Positions 26,076-34,558 of a stretch of 55,425 bases of DNA are shown piece by piece (within the stretch, counting starts at the first letter, position 1; each line of letters opens with the position of its first letter). The notes below the pieces were generated by a model. The model was not told the DNA's origin, did no database searches, and saw only the letters and a list, made by a program, of their open reading frames with translations. A program made the translations under genes and the position numbers. The DNA is from an uncultured Lachnospiraceae bacterium (lineage in GTDB: Bacteria > Bacillota > Clostridia > Lachnospirales > Lachnospiraceae), in contig CAJOKX010000008.1 in the NCBI GenBank assembly GCA_905235415.1, positions 1 through 55,425 of the forward strand. The letters are read 5' to 3'.

Positions 26076-27452
26076 ATGGATGTGAGAGAGGACATCGGGC
26101 GCAGATTTACGGATGTTTCGATCGACATCCTGACTGCGAGCCGCAATGAACTGTATATGGATCAGCACTACCTGGCGCTTGCGCTGGGAGGGCTGGAGTT
26201 TGCGGTCACGACGCAGATAGAGGGGATCGGGACGGACGGAAATGTTCTTGCCGTCCATCCGAAAGCGCTCGCGGATCTCTACCGGACAAGCCGGATCGCG
26301 GTCAACCGGATCTTTCTCCATCAGGTCTACCACTGCCTGTTCCGTCACATTTTCAAGCGGATCCGTCCGCAGAAGGAGATCTGGATGCTCTCGTGCGACA
26401 TCGCGGTGGAGCTTCTGATCGACAGCCAGGACAACCGCTCCACAAGGGCGCCGAGAAGCCGGCTTCGGGAAAATGTGCGGCAGGAACTTAGCGCTTCGCT
26501 GCATGTCCTCAACGCGGAGGGGATCTACAGGGTCCTGACAGACAAGCCCTGTGACCCGGCCAGGATCAGCGCCCTCATGCAGGAATTCTGTGTCGACGAT
26601 CACAGCCTGTGGCCTGCGTGGAGCCTGGATGAGAAACGGCCCCATCTTCCGCCGAAAAGTCTGCTCCTGAAAAAGAAATGGGATGATATCTCTGCGAAGA
26701 CGCAGACGGATATGGAAAGCTTTTCCTCAGAGGCCGCCGCCTCTTCCGGGGATCTTCTGGAGGAGACCCGGATCGAAAACCGTGAGCGGATTTCCTACCG
26801 CTCATTTCTGCGCAAGTTTGCGGCGATCCGGGAGGAGATGCACATAGACATGGATTCCTGGGACAGTATCCTCTATACGTTCGGACTGTCGATGTATGGC
26901 AACATGCCGCTCATAGAACCGCTGGAGAGCCGGGAGGTCAAAAAGATCGACGAGTTCGTGATCGTGATCGACACGTCCATGTCGGTTTCGGGCGCCCTGG
27001 TGCACAGTTTCCTGGAGCAGACCTACAGCGTCCTGAGCGAGTCAGAGAGCTATCTGCACAAGGTCCATATCCGGATCCTGCAGTGCGATGAGCAGGTCCT
27101 GTCGGATGTAAAGATCACATCGCAGGAAGAGCTGGCCGCCTATATGGATCATTTCCGTCTGACGGGAGGCGGCGGCACCGACTTCAGACCCGCGTTTGAA
27201 TATGTGAACCGGCTGATCGGCGAGAATCAGTTTCAGGACCTCCGGGGGCTTCTTTATTTTACAGACGGCAAGGGGATCTATCCGAAGAAAAAGCCCCCCT
27301 ATGAGACAGCCTTTATCTTCTGCGAGGAAAAATGTGATGCGGGAGGTGTTCCGCCCTGGGCGATCCGCCTGGTCCTTCCCAGGGAAGATACCAAAGTCGA
27401 TGAGAAAGAACTTGGCAGCGCCCGGTTTGTGTGGGCGGAGGAGCAGCTATGA
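26076..27452 (+). CDS. DUF2201-type putative metallopeptidase/vWA-like protein
   Basis: FLHQVYHCLFRH in the N-terminal metallopeptidase-like region; C-terminal MIDAS-like VIVIDTSMSVSG and LTGGGGTDFRPAFEYV. Confidence 0.85.
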   Translation: MDVREDIGRRFTDVSIDILTASRNELYMDQHYLALALGGLEFAVTTQIEGIGTDGNVLAVHPKALADLYRTSRIAVNRIFLHQVYHCLFRHIFKRIRPQKEIWMLSCDIAVELLIDSQDNRSTRAPRSRLRENVRQELSASLHVLNAEGIYRVLTDKPCDPARISALMQEFCVDDHSLWPAWSLDEKRPHLPPKSLLLKKKWDDISAKTQTDMESFSSEAAASSGDLLEETRIENRERISYRSFLRKFAAIREEMHIDMDSWDSILYTFGLSMYGNMPLIEPLESREVKKIDEFVIVIDTSMSVSGALVHSFLEQTYSVLSESESYLHKVHIRILQCDEQVLSDVKITSQEELAAYMDHFRLTGGGGTDFRPAFEYVNRLIGENQFQDLRGLLYFTDGKGIYPKKKPPYETAFIFCEEKCDAGGVPPWAIRLVLPREDTKVDEKELGSARFVWAEEQL

Positions 27453-28990
27453 ATATCAGACGCGCAAAACAGGAGATCATGAATACCATCGAGGCCTATC
27501 TGGAGAAGGACGAGTACGGGGACTATAAGATCCCGGAGATCCGGCAGAGGCCGGTGCTTCTCATGGGACCTCCCGGAATCGGCAAGACGCAGATCATGGA
27601 ACAGATCGCCGGGGAGAGCGATCTGGCGCTGGTTGCCTACACGATCACGCACCATACCCGGCAGAGCGCAGTGGGGCTTCCGTACATAACAAAGAAGATC
27701 TACGGGGGCAGGGAATACCAGGTTACGGAATACACGATGAGCGAGATCATCGCTTCGGTCTGCGATACCATGGAAGCCTCCGGCAAGAAGGAGGGGATCC
27801 TGTTCATCGACGAGATCAACTGTGTCTCGGAGACGCTCGCGCCGACCATGCTGCAGTTTTTGCAGCAGAAGACCTTCGGCAACCAGAAGGTTCCGCAGGG
27901 ATGGATCATCGTCTCTGCCGGCAATCCGCCCGAGTACAATAAGTCTGTCCGGGACTTTGACGTGGTCACGCTCGATAGGGTGAAGGTGATCGACGTGGAC
28001 CCGGATTTCGAGGTGTGGAAAGCGTATGCGTACGAGGCCGGTATCCACAATGCAGTGATTTCCTATCTGGACATGCACAGGGAGAACTTCTTCCGCTGCG
28101 AGAGTACGGTGGACGGAAAGCGCTTTGTGACCGCCAGAGGCTGGGAGGACCTGTCCCAGATCATCTGCGCCTATGAGCGGACCGGCCGGAAGGTTGACAC
28201 AGAGGTCGTTGTCCAGTACCTGCAGTATCCGAAGATCGCGCAGGATTTCGCCAACTATCTGGAACTGTTCTATAAATACCGCAGGGACTACCATGTGGAC
28301 AGCATCCTGTCCGGAGAGATTCCGGAGGAGACGCTGAACAGACTTCGGTACGCGCCGTTTGACGAGCGTCTCCAGATCGTATCGCTTCTGCTGGCGCGGC
28401 TGTGCGGAAGCTTCAGGCAGGTGCGCGCATCTGACAGGGAAGTCTCCCACCTGTATTCATTTCTCAGATCCTGCAGGGAGGGGGAGGGAAATGAAGCCTC
28501 CGGGACGTTTCAGGGCGCCGCGCGCTATGAAGCGCTTCTGAATGACCTGAAGAAGACGGTGCGCGCGCGCATCGATGCAGGGCAGAATGAGAAGGAACTG
28601 AAGGAAGAGTACAGGGGCGTATTCCGGACCCTGGAGGAATGGCTTCCTGCAGTGCAGCGTGCGCCAAAAGAGGAAGCCTGGGAGATGCTCCGCAGCAGAT
28701 TCTCCGGGGTGCGCGATGACCTGGAGGCGCAGATTCAGAGCGCATCGGAACTGCTGGAATATGCGTTTGACTTCATGGAGGCCGCCTTCTCAGAGAGCCA
28801 GGAGATGGTCTTCTTTATCACGGAGCTTTCCGCCAATGCAGACGCCATGTGGCTGATCGGGGAGACGGAGTGTCCGCGGTATTACCGCTACAACAAGGCG
28901 CTTCTGTTTGAGGACAGAGGCGCGGAGATCAGAAAGCAGCTGGATGAGATCCGCTCGGAGATGAACGGCGCACTTCCGGATCAGCCCTGA
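27449..28990 (+). CDS. MoxR-type AAA+ ATPase
   Basis: VLLMGPPGIGKTQIMEQIA Walker A; GILFIDEINCVSETLAPTMLQFLQQKTFG Walker B; IVSAGNPPEYN sensor. Confidence 0.92.
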   Translation: MNIRRAKQEIMNTIEAYLEKDEYGDYKIPEIRQRPVLLMGPPGIGKTQIMEQIAGESDLALVAYTITHHTRQSAVGLPYITKKIYGGREYQVTEYTMSEIIASVCDTMEASGKKEGILFIDEINCVSETLAPTMLQFLQQKTFGNQKVPQGWIIVSAGNPPEYNKSVRDFDVVTLDRVKVIDVDPDFEVWKAYAYEAGIHNAVISYLDMHRENFFRCESTVDGKRFVTARGWEDLSQIICAYERTGRKVDTEVVVQYLQYPKIAQDFANYLELFYKYRRDYHVDSILSGEIPEETLNRLRYAPFDERLQIVSLLLARLCGSFRQVRASDREVSHLYSFLRSCREGEGNEASGTFQGAARYEALLNDLKKTVRARIDAGQNEKELKEEYRGVFRTLEEWLPAVQRAPKEEAWEMLRSRFSGVRDDLEAQIQSASELLEYAFDFMEAAFSESQEMVFFITELSANADAMWLIGETECPRYYRYNKALLFEDRGAEIRKQLDEIRSEMNGALPDQP

Positions 28991-29142
28991 GCATCAATAT
29001 GCCGAGCCGGTCGTCTTCCGGAAGCCGGATCTCCCCTTGCGTGATCTGCATCAGGCGGACCATCTCTTCCGCCCGTCTTTGAGGGCATGGGAGCCGGCGG
29101 CGGGACAAGGGTTTGTCACCCGCCGCTGAGTGAAGAGTGATA

Positions 29143-29172
29143 GAACCCACCGCCTGCTAAGGCGGTGGGTTC
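29143..29172. repeat. Perfect 12-bp inverted repeat, IS605/PATE-end-like hairpin or bidirectional terminator
   Basis: GAACCCACCGCC TGCTAA GGCGGTGGGTTC between convergent genes; no clear T-tract. Confidence 0.8.
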
Positions 29173-29194
29173 ATCGGCTGAATTATATTATCTA

Positions 29195-29977
29195 TCAGGA
29201 AATGGAGGCAGTCTCCAGGAGCATTCTGCACAGTGCGGTTTTCTCCGGGAGGCTGTCTTTTATCTGTACAGACCCCGGGGTTGTGTGCGCGGACAGAAAC
29301 CCGGACTCCCGCAGGCGTCTCTGCAGTTCCCGGGCGGTTCCCGCGCCGCCGTCGAAGATGCGCACAGAAGGCCCGGCAATCTGGCGGATCAGGGGCCTGA
29401 CAAACGGATAATGCGTGCATCCGAGCACGATGGCGTCCGGATGATGCTCTGTGAGGGCGGGCGTCAGGAGGTCCTGCAGGTACTGTCTGACCTGCGGGGT
29501 GTCCAGGCATCCCTGCTCGACATATTCCATCAGACCGGGACATGCGAGCGGGATCACGTCGGCCCGGTCGCTGTATTTTCCAAGTAGGTCCCGGAACTTG
29601 TCGCCGGCAACGGTAAGAGGCGTCGCCATCACGATCACCGAGGGGTGCTGCGCCATGAGGGCGGCAGGCTTCAGGGCAGGTTCGATGCCGATGACCGGGA
29701 TGTCCGTATAGATCTCTCTCAGCGGCCGGATCGCCGCGCTTGTGGCCGTGTTGCAGGCGATCACCAGGGCTTTGATGCCCTGCGCGTACAGATGCGCTGC
29801 ATGCTCCAGCGTGAGCGCGCGGATCTCTTCGATCTTCCGGGTCCCGTAGGGAGCGTTTGCAGAATCTCCGAAGTACAGATACTGCTCCGCGGGCATCAGC
29901 GCGACGGCTTCCTTGAGCACACTGATCCCGCCTACGCCGGAATCAAAGAATGCAATTGGCAGGTCTCTTCTGTCCAT
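29195..29977 (-). CDS. murI: Glutamate racemase
   Basis: IAFFDSGVGGISVLKEA, FGDSANAPYGTRK, IACNTATSAA, VIGIEPALKPA, VLGCTHYPFV. Confidence 0.95.
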   Translation of the reverse strand: MDRRDLPIAFFDSGVGGISVLKEAVALMPAEQYLYFGDSANAPYGTRKIEEIRALTLEHAAHLYAQGIKALVIACNTATSAAIRPLREIYTDIPVIGIEPALKPAALMAQHPSVIVMATPLTVAGDKFRDLLGKYSDRADVIPLACPGLMEYVEQGCLDTPQVRQYLQDLLTPALTEHHPDAIVLGCTHYPFVRPLIRQIAGPSVRIFDGGAGTARELQRRLRESGFLSAHTTPGSVQIKDSLPEKTALCRMLLETASIS

Positions 29978-29985
29978 CTGTCTCC

Positions 29986-30651
29986 TCAGAATATTTTCGC
30001 GAAATAATCATCTTCAAGCAGGACGGCTTCGCCTTCGGAGGATGCATACCGCACGGGATCCTCCGCAAGGAAGAGGGCCCTTCCGCCGGTCTTGTCCGTG
30101 ATCTCTGTCTTCAGGGCGCCGGCCTGCGCGGCAGGGACGAGCGTCGTGATCTCTACCGTATCCGTGTAGGACGTATCCGTAACCGGCAGGGATCTCTGCG
30201 CGAGAATGTACTGGATCTTTCCGATCCCGTTGTAATCCGTTCCGATCTTCAGGCACAGGCCTTCCGTGCACTCGCTCAGGGTGCATGCGTTCAACGCCTC
30301 CTGCACCGCTGCGGAGTAGGCGCGCACCAGGCCGCCGGTCCCGAGCAGGACCCCTCCGAAATAGCGGGTCACCACTGCAAGGGCGTTGGTGACGCCGGCT
30401 CCGGACAGTACGCTGAGCATGGGGCGTCCGGCAGTCCCGGCGGGCTCCCCGTCATCGCTGCAGCGGGAGAATTCTCCGCGCTCGCCGATGACCATGGCGC
30501 TGCAGTTGTGCCTTGCGTCCCAGTACTGCTTCCTGATTGCGGCGATCTTTTCATTTGCCTCATCAGGCGTCCTGACCGCATAAACCGTCGCAATGAAGCG
30601 CGATTTTTTTTCTGTAATCTCGGCGCTTCCTTCTCGTAAAATGATCTTCAC
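29986..30651 (-). CDS. YigZ/IMPACT family protein (UPF0029)
   Basis: EKKSRFIATVYAVRTPDEAN, DARHNCSAMVIGERGEFSRCSDDGEPAGTAGRPML, VVTRYFGGVLLGTGGLVRAY; GTG start at 30651 or upstream ATG at 30690. Confidence 0.9.
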   Translation of the reverse strand: MKIILREGSAEITEKKSRFIATVYAVRTPDEANEKIAAIRKQYWDARHNCSAMVIGERGEFSRCSDDGEPAGTAGRPMLSVLSGAGVTNALAVVTRYFGGVLLGTGGLVRAYSAAVQEALNACTLSECTEGLCLKIGTDYNGIGKIQYILAQRSLPVTDTSYTDTVEITTLVPAAQAGALKTEITDKTGGRALFLAEDPVRYASSEGEAVLLEDDYFAKIF

Positions 30652-30844
30652 GTTTATAAAAACCTTAAGGAATATCCAACATTGATCCAACGATATGGTT
30701 ATACAATAATCAGGGTAAGGCAGTCAACTCAGCCGGCGGAGCGCTCTGAAGAAGATGGTGCCGGCGCACCCGGCGCGGCAGGAGGACCGAGGCGTTCCTG
30801 AACCGGTGCGCCCTCGCCGGATTCCGGAAGGAAAGTGCACAGCT

Positions 30845-33622
30845 ATGTACGATTACACGTCCAGAGGAATTGAAAAAAAGCTGCGTCCGCACACAGGACG
30901 AAAGAGTGTGAAGAAGGCAGTCTCCGCGTTTCTGAAACTGCTCCTGATCGTGATCATCGCGGCAGCGGTCGGGACAGGGATCTATGCATACACACGCATG
31001 TCCGCGATCATCAGCAGCGCGCCGGACATTTCCGGGATGACCCTCGCGCCTGTACGGTCGGCAACCTATATCTGCAATCAGGAGGGCAAACGGGTACAGA
31101 AACTGACGCTTCCGGAAGGAAACCGGGATCTTGTGAAGCTGGACGACGTGCCAAAGGATCTGCAGCATGCGGTGGTGGCGATTGAGGACGAGCGGTTCTA
31201 TGAGCACCACGGCATCGACCCGCGGGGGATCGTGAGGGCAGCGTTTCAGGGACTGACCAGCGGCTCATTTTCCCAGGGAGCCAGTACCATCACACAGCAG
31301 CTGCTGAAGAACACGGTGTTTCCCGACTGGATGGCGGAATCTACGTTTGAACAGAAGGTCGAGCGGAAACTGCAGGAACAGTACCTTGCGCTGAAGCTGG
31401 AGAAGACGATGAGCAAGGATCAGATCCTGGAGAACTATCTCAATATGATCAATCTGGGGGCGGGCTGTTTCGGCGTGCAGGTAGCGTCCTACCGGTATTT
31501 CGGCAAGTCCGTGAGCGACCTGACCCTCTCTGAGGACGCGGTCATTGCAGGGATCACGCAGAATCCGACCGCCTACAATCCCATCGTGTACCCCGAGAAC
31601 AATGAGAAGCGCCGGAAGATGGTGCTCGATTCCATGCTCCGCCAGGAATATATCACGACCGCGCAGTATGAGGAGGCGCTTGCAGATCCCGTGTATGAGC
31701 GGATCCGGACCAATGAGCAGTCGGTGGATACCAGCGGGTCCGTCTATACCTTCTACCAGGATGCGCTGATCGGACAGGTCATGCAGGATCTGCAGGATGA
31801 GCTGGCCTATACCTATCAGCAGGCGTATGAGGCGGTCTATTCCGGAGGGCTTCGCATCTATTCTGCGCAGGACGATGAGATGCAGAAGATCTGCGACGAG
31901 GAATTCGAGAACGCGGCCAATTTCCCGGAGGGGACGATGGTCGGCATCGATTACGCGCTGAGCGTGCAGGATGCGGATAAGGTTGTGACGGATTACGGGA
32001 ACAGCGACCTGCGCGCATTTATCAGGAAGAATCAGGATCCTTCCTTTAACCTGATGTTTGAATCCTCCGATGCGGCCAGAAAGAGCGCGGAGCAGTTCCG
32101 CCTCAGCGTCGTGAAAGAGAGCGACACAGTTCTCGGAGAGCGCATCACCATTACCCCGCAGCCGCAGGCGTCCTGCGTTGTCATAGACCAGTCGAACGGG
32201 CTTGTGAGGGCGCTGGTCGGAGGAAGAGGACAGAAGGAAGCCAGCCTGACTCTGAACCGGGCGTACTATACGATGCGCCAGCCCGGTTCCACCTTTAAGA
32301 TCCTCACGGCGTACGCGCCGGCGATCGACAGCGGACAGCTGACACTCGCATCGACCATTGTCGATGAACCGTACAACTATGAATTCGGAACGCCGGTCTA
32401 CAATGCGTCCAGAGACTATCAGGGAGAGGTCACGGTGCGGGAGGCGATTGTCCGCTCCATCAATGTTCCCGCCGTGAAGGTGCTGACGCAGATCACTCCG
32501 CAGACGGGGTATGACTTTGCAAAGAAGTTCGGGATTACCACACTGACGGATCATCTGGAGACCGATTCCGGGATCCTGACGGACGTCGGCCAGACGCTGG
32601 CACTGGGCGGAATCAGCCGGGGCGTGACCAACCTGGAACTGACCGGCGCGTACGCGGCGATTGCGAACATGGGCCATTACATTGCGCCGAAGTTTTATAC
32701 AGAGGTTGTGGATTCCTACGGCAACGTTCTTCTGGACAACACGGATCCGAAGAGCCGCACCGTGCTCCGGGAAGGAACGGCCGAGGTGCTCGCCAGCGCG
32801 ATGGAAGGGGTCATTGAGGATGAGGACGGTACCGCGCACGGACTGATCGACATGGCGCCGATGCCCTGTGCCGGAAAGACCGGGACGACGTCCGACTGGC
32901 GCGATTCCTGGTTCGTCGGGTATACGCCGGTATGCACCTGCGGGATCTGGGCAGGATATGACAACAATGAACAGATGCCGGATACCGGCACCTATCATAC
33001 CTACAGCCGGATTCTGTGGAATTCCATCATGAAGCGGATCAATGCCGGCCGCTCCGTCCAGACATTCAGGACGACGGGGGATACCGTGAAGGGACGGGTC
33101 TGCCCGAAGAGCCATATGGCGGCGGCGCCCGGATGCACCGGGGCGTATGAGGAGATCTTCGTACAGGGCACGCAGCCCATGTTTTACTGCGACATCCACG
33201 GAAACGGAGGATCCGTCAGCAGCGGAGACGGCAGCATGAGGCCGGAGGACAGGATTACGATCTTCAATACGGATCAGACAATCGATGTCAGCACGCCGCC
33301 TGCACCGCCGCAGGATACGCCCACCGTGCAGGAGGATCCGGTGACTGCGGGAAGCGGCCCGGGCGGCGCCCGCCAGGATACTTCACAGGGGCAGGTTATA
33401 CCGGATTCCGGCGCGCAGGCTGGCACCGGGCAGGATCAGGGGATTATCATCTACAACAGCGACGAGGGAACATACGGCGTGCAGGGAAACAGCGTGGTCC
33501 CGGAGCAGGGCTCCGGCCAGCCGTCCTACGTTTCTCCGGACAATGAAGGCCTTCCGGATGGCAGTACCTATCAGGATTCCGGAGCCGCCTCGGGCGCCGG
33601 GGAGATTGTGATCATCAACTGA
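30845..33622 (+). CDS. Class A penicillin-binding protein (PBP1A family, transglycosylase-transpeptidase)
   Basis: N-terminal TM; AVVAIEDERFYEHHGIDPRGIVRA, QGASTITQQLLKN; transpeptidase RQPGSTFKI; AGKTGTTSDWRDSWFVGYTP; low-complexity C-tail. Confidence 0.95.
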   Translation: MYDYTSRGIEKKLRPHTGRKSVKKAVSAFLKLLLIVIIAAAVGTGIYAYTRMSAIISSAPDISGMTLAPVRSATYICNQEGKRVQKLTLPEGNRDLVKLDDVPKDLQHAVVAIEDERFYEHHGIDPRGIVRAAFQGLTSGSFSQGASTITQQLLKNTVFPDWMAESTFEQKVERKLQEQYLALKLEKTMSKDQILENYLNMINLGAGCFGVQVASYRYFGKSVSDLTLSEDAVIAGITQNPTAYNPIVYPENNEKRRKMVLDSMLRQEYITTAQYEEALADPVYERIRTNEQSVDTSGSVYTFYQDALIGQVMQDLQDELAYTYQQAYEAVYSGGLRIYSAQDDEMQKICDEEFENAANFPEGTMVGIDYALSVQDADKVVTDYGNSDLRAFIRKNQDPSFNLMFESSDAARKSAEQFRLSVVKESDTVLGERITITPQPQASCVVIDQSNGLVRALVGGRGQKEASLTLNRAYYTMRQPGSTFKILTAYAPAIDSGQLTLASTIVDEPYNYEFGTPVYNASRDYQGEVTVREAIVRSINVPAVKVLTQITPQTGYDFAKKFGITTLTDHLETDSGILTDVGQTLALGGISRGVTNLELTGAYAAIANMGHYIAPKFYTEVVDSYGNVLLDNTDPKSRTVLREGTAEVLASAMEGVIEDEDGTAHGLIDMAPMPCAGKTGTTSDWRDSWFVGYTPVCTCGIWAGYDNNEQMPDTGTYHTYSRILWNSIMKRINAGRSVQTFRTTGDTVKGRVCPKSHMAAAPGCTGAYEEIFVQGTQPMFYCDIHGNGGSVSSGDGSMRPEDRITIFNTDQTIDVSTPPAPPQDTPTVQEDPVTAGSGPGGARQDTSQGQVIPDSGAQAGTGQDQGIIIYNSDEGTYGVQGNSVVPEQGSGQPSYVSPDNEGLPDGSTYQDSGAASGAGEIVIIN

Positions 33623-33626
33623 CGTT

Positions 33627-33649
33627 CAAGTACGCTATCGGCGTACTTG
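33627..33649. terminator. Hairpin after PBP gene
   Basis: CAAGTACGC TATCG GCGTACTTG perfect 9-bp stem. Confidence 0.5.
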
Positions 33650-33660
33650 CGCCCGCAGAA

Positions 33661-33696
33661 AAAACGCATCGTACATCAGGATGCACGGTGCGTTTT
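33661..33696. terminator. Bidirectional terminator-like hairpin between convergent genes
   Basis: AAAACGCATCGT...ACGGTGCGTTTT flanked by A and T tracts. Confidence 0.65.
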
Positions 33697-33713
33697 CTGA
33701 AAATCTTTTATGA

Positions 33714-34208
33714 TTATTTGTTCTTTTTCTTTCCGGATGTTTTGGGGGCGGAAGCGGCGGCGTCTTTGTTTTTGCGGCCGATCCGTTTGTACCACTTCTC
33801 CTTCTTGGGCGGCGTGTCAAGCGTGCCGCGGATCGCCTTCACATCCATGATGTAGATACCGCTGATCACTGCCTTGACCTCCTTGCCGACGGGGATCACG
33901 GGGTAGATCTTCTGGTCAGCGACCAGTGTCATGATCCTTCCCTGCACACGTGCCTTCACGATCGGCATCTTGGAGCGGCGCATGAGCTTCGGAGTCTGGT
34001 CGATGACAACCTGTGGAAGACCGGACTGCTTGACAGGCAGAAGCTTCTTGTCAATGACAAAGATCTGAACGGTCTGCTTGGCGGCCTCCATCTGCGCCTG
34101 TGACTCCTCCTGACGTTTCTGGAGCTTTTTCCCTACGAAATAAAGCACGATCAGGATTACAACGAGGACTGCCAGAATAATAAGAAGCGTAATCAATAAT
34201 GGTGACAT
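33714..34208 (-). CDS. Uncharacterised membrane-anchored protein
   Basis: N-terminal TM MSPLLITLLIILAVLVVILIVLYFVGKKLQKRQEES; lysine-rich C-terminus; no family recognised. Confidence 0.65.
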   Translation of the reverse strand: MSPLLITLLIILAVLVVILIVLYFVGKKLQKRQEESQAQMEAAKQTVQIFVIDKKLLPVKQSGLPQVVIDQTPKLMRRSKMPIVKARVQGRIMTLVADQKIYPVIPVGKEVKAVISGIYIMDVKAIRGTLDTPPKKEKWYKRIGRKNKDAAASAPKTSGKKKNK

Positions 34209-34558
34209 GTGGGTTTCCTCCGAATAGAACTCTGCCGGCGCACTTCCGTCTCCGTGGAAGGCGGGCGCCCGATCTGGATTGGCTGCGGGAAAAAGAATCC
34301 CGATTCAGCATAGGAGGAATTTTACCATTTTCTGTACGAAAGCGCAAGAAGTGTGATATAGTATTGAGCGGCAGGGTCTGAACGGAAAAGACGCATCTGC
34401 TTCCATGCAGAGAGCAGGGACAAGCGTCTTTTTGGAGATTGCTGCCGTTGGGGATGAGTTGAACAATGGATTGTCTGAAGCAGGCAGACATATATACACG
34501 GAACACTCTGCATGGTTCCGTGCATACACTTTGCAGAAACAGAAAGGGTTGTGTAATT

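Noticed and set aside
27299-28450. 383-aa minus-strand ORF opposite the MoxR/vWA genes
   Set aside because: Shadow ORF opposite strongly motif-supported genes; no recognisable domain.
29143-29172. tRNA or riboswitch
   Set aside because: Only a single hairpin; no cloverleaf or conserved aptamer sequence recognised.
31265-33199. 644-aa minus-strand ORF antisense to the PBP gene
   Set aside because: Lies entirely opposite a confidently assigned class A PBP; composition (Arg/His/Leu/Ile-rich, no motifs) is typical of antisense frames in GC-rich coding DNA.
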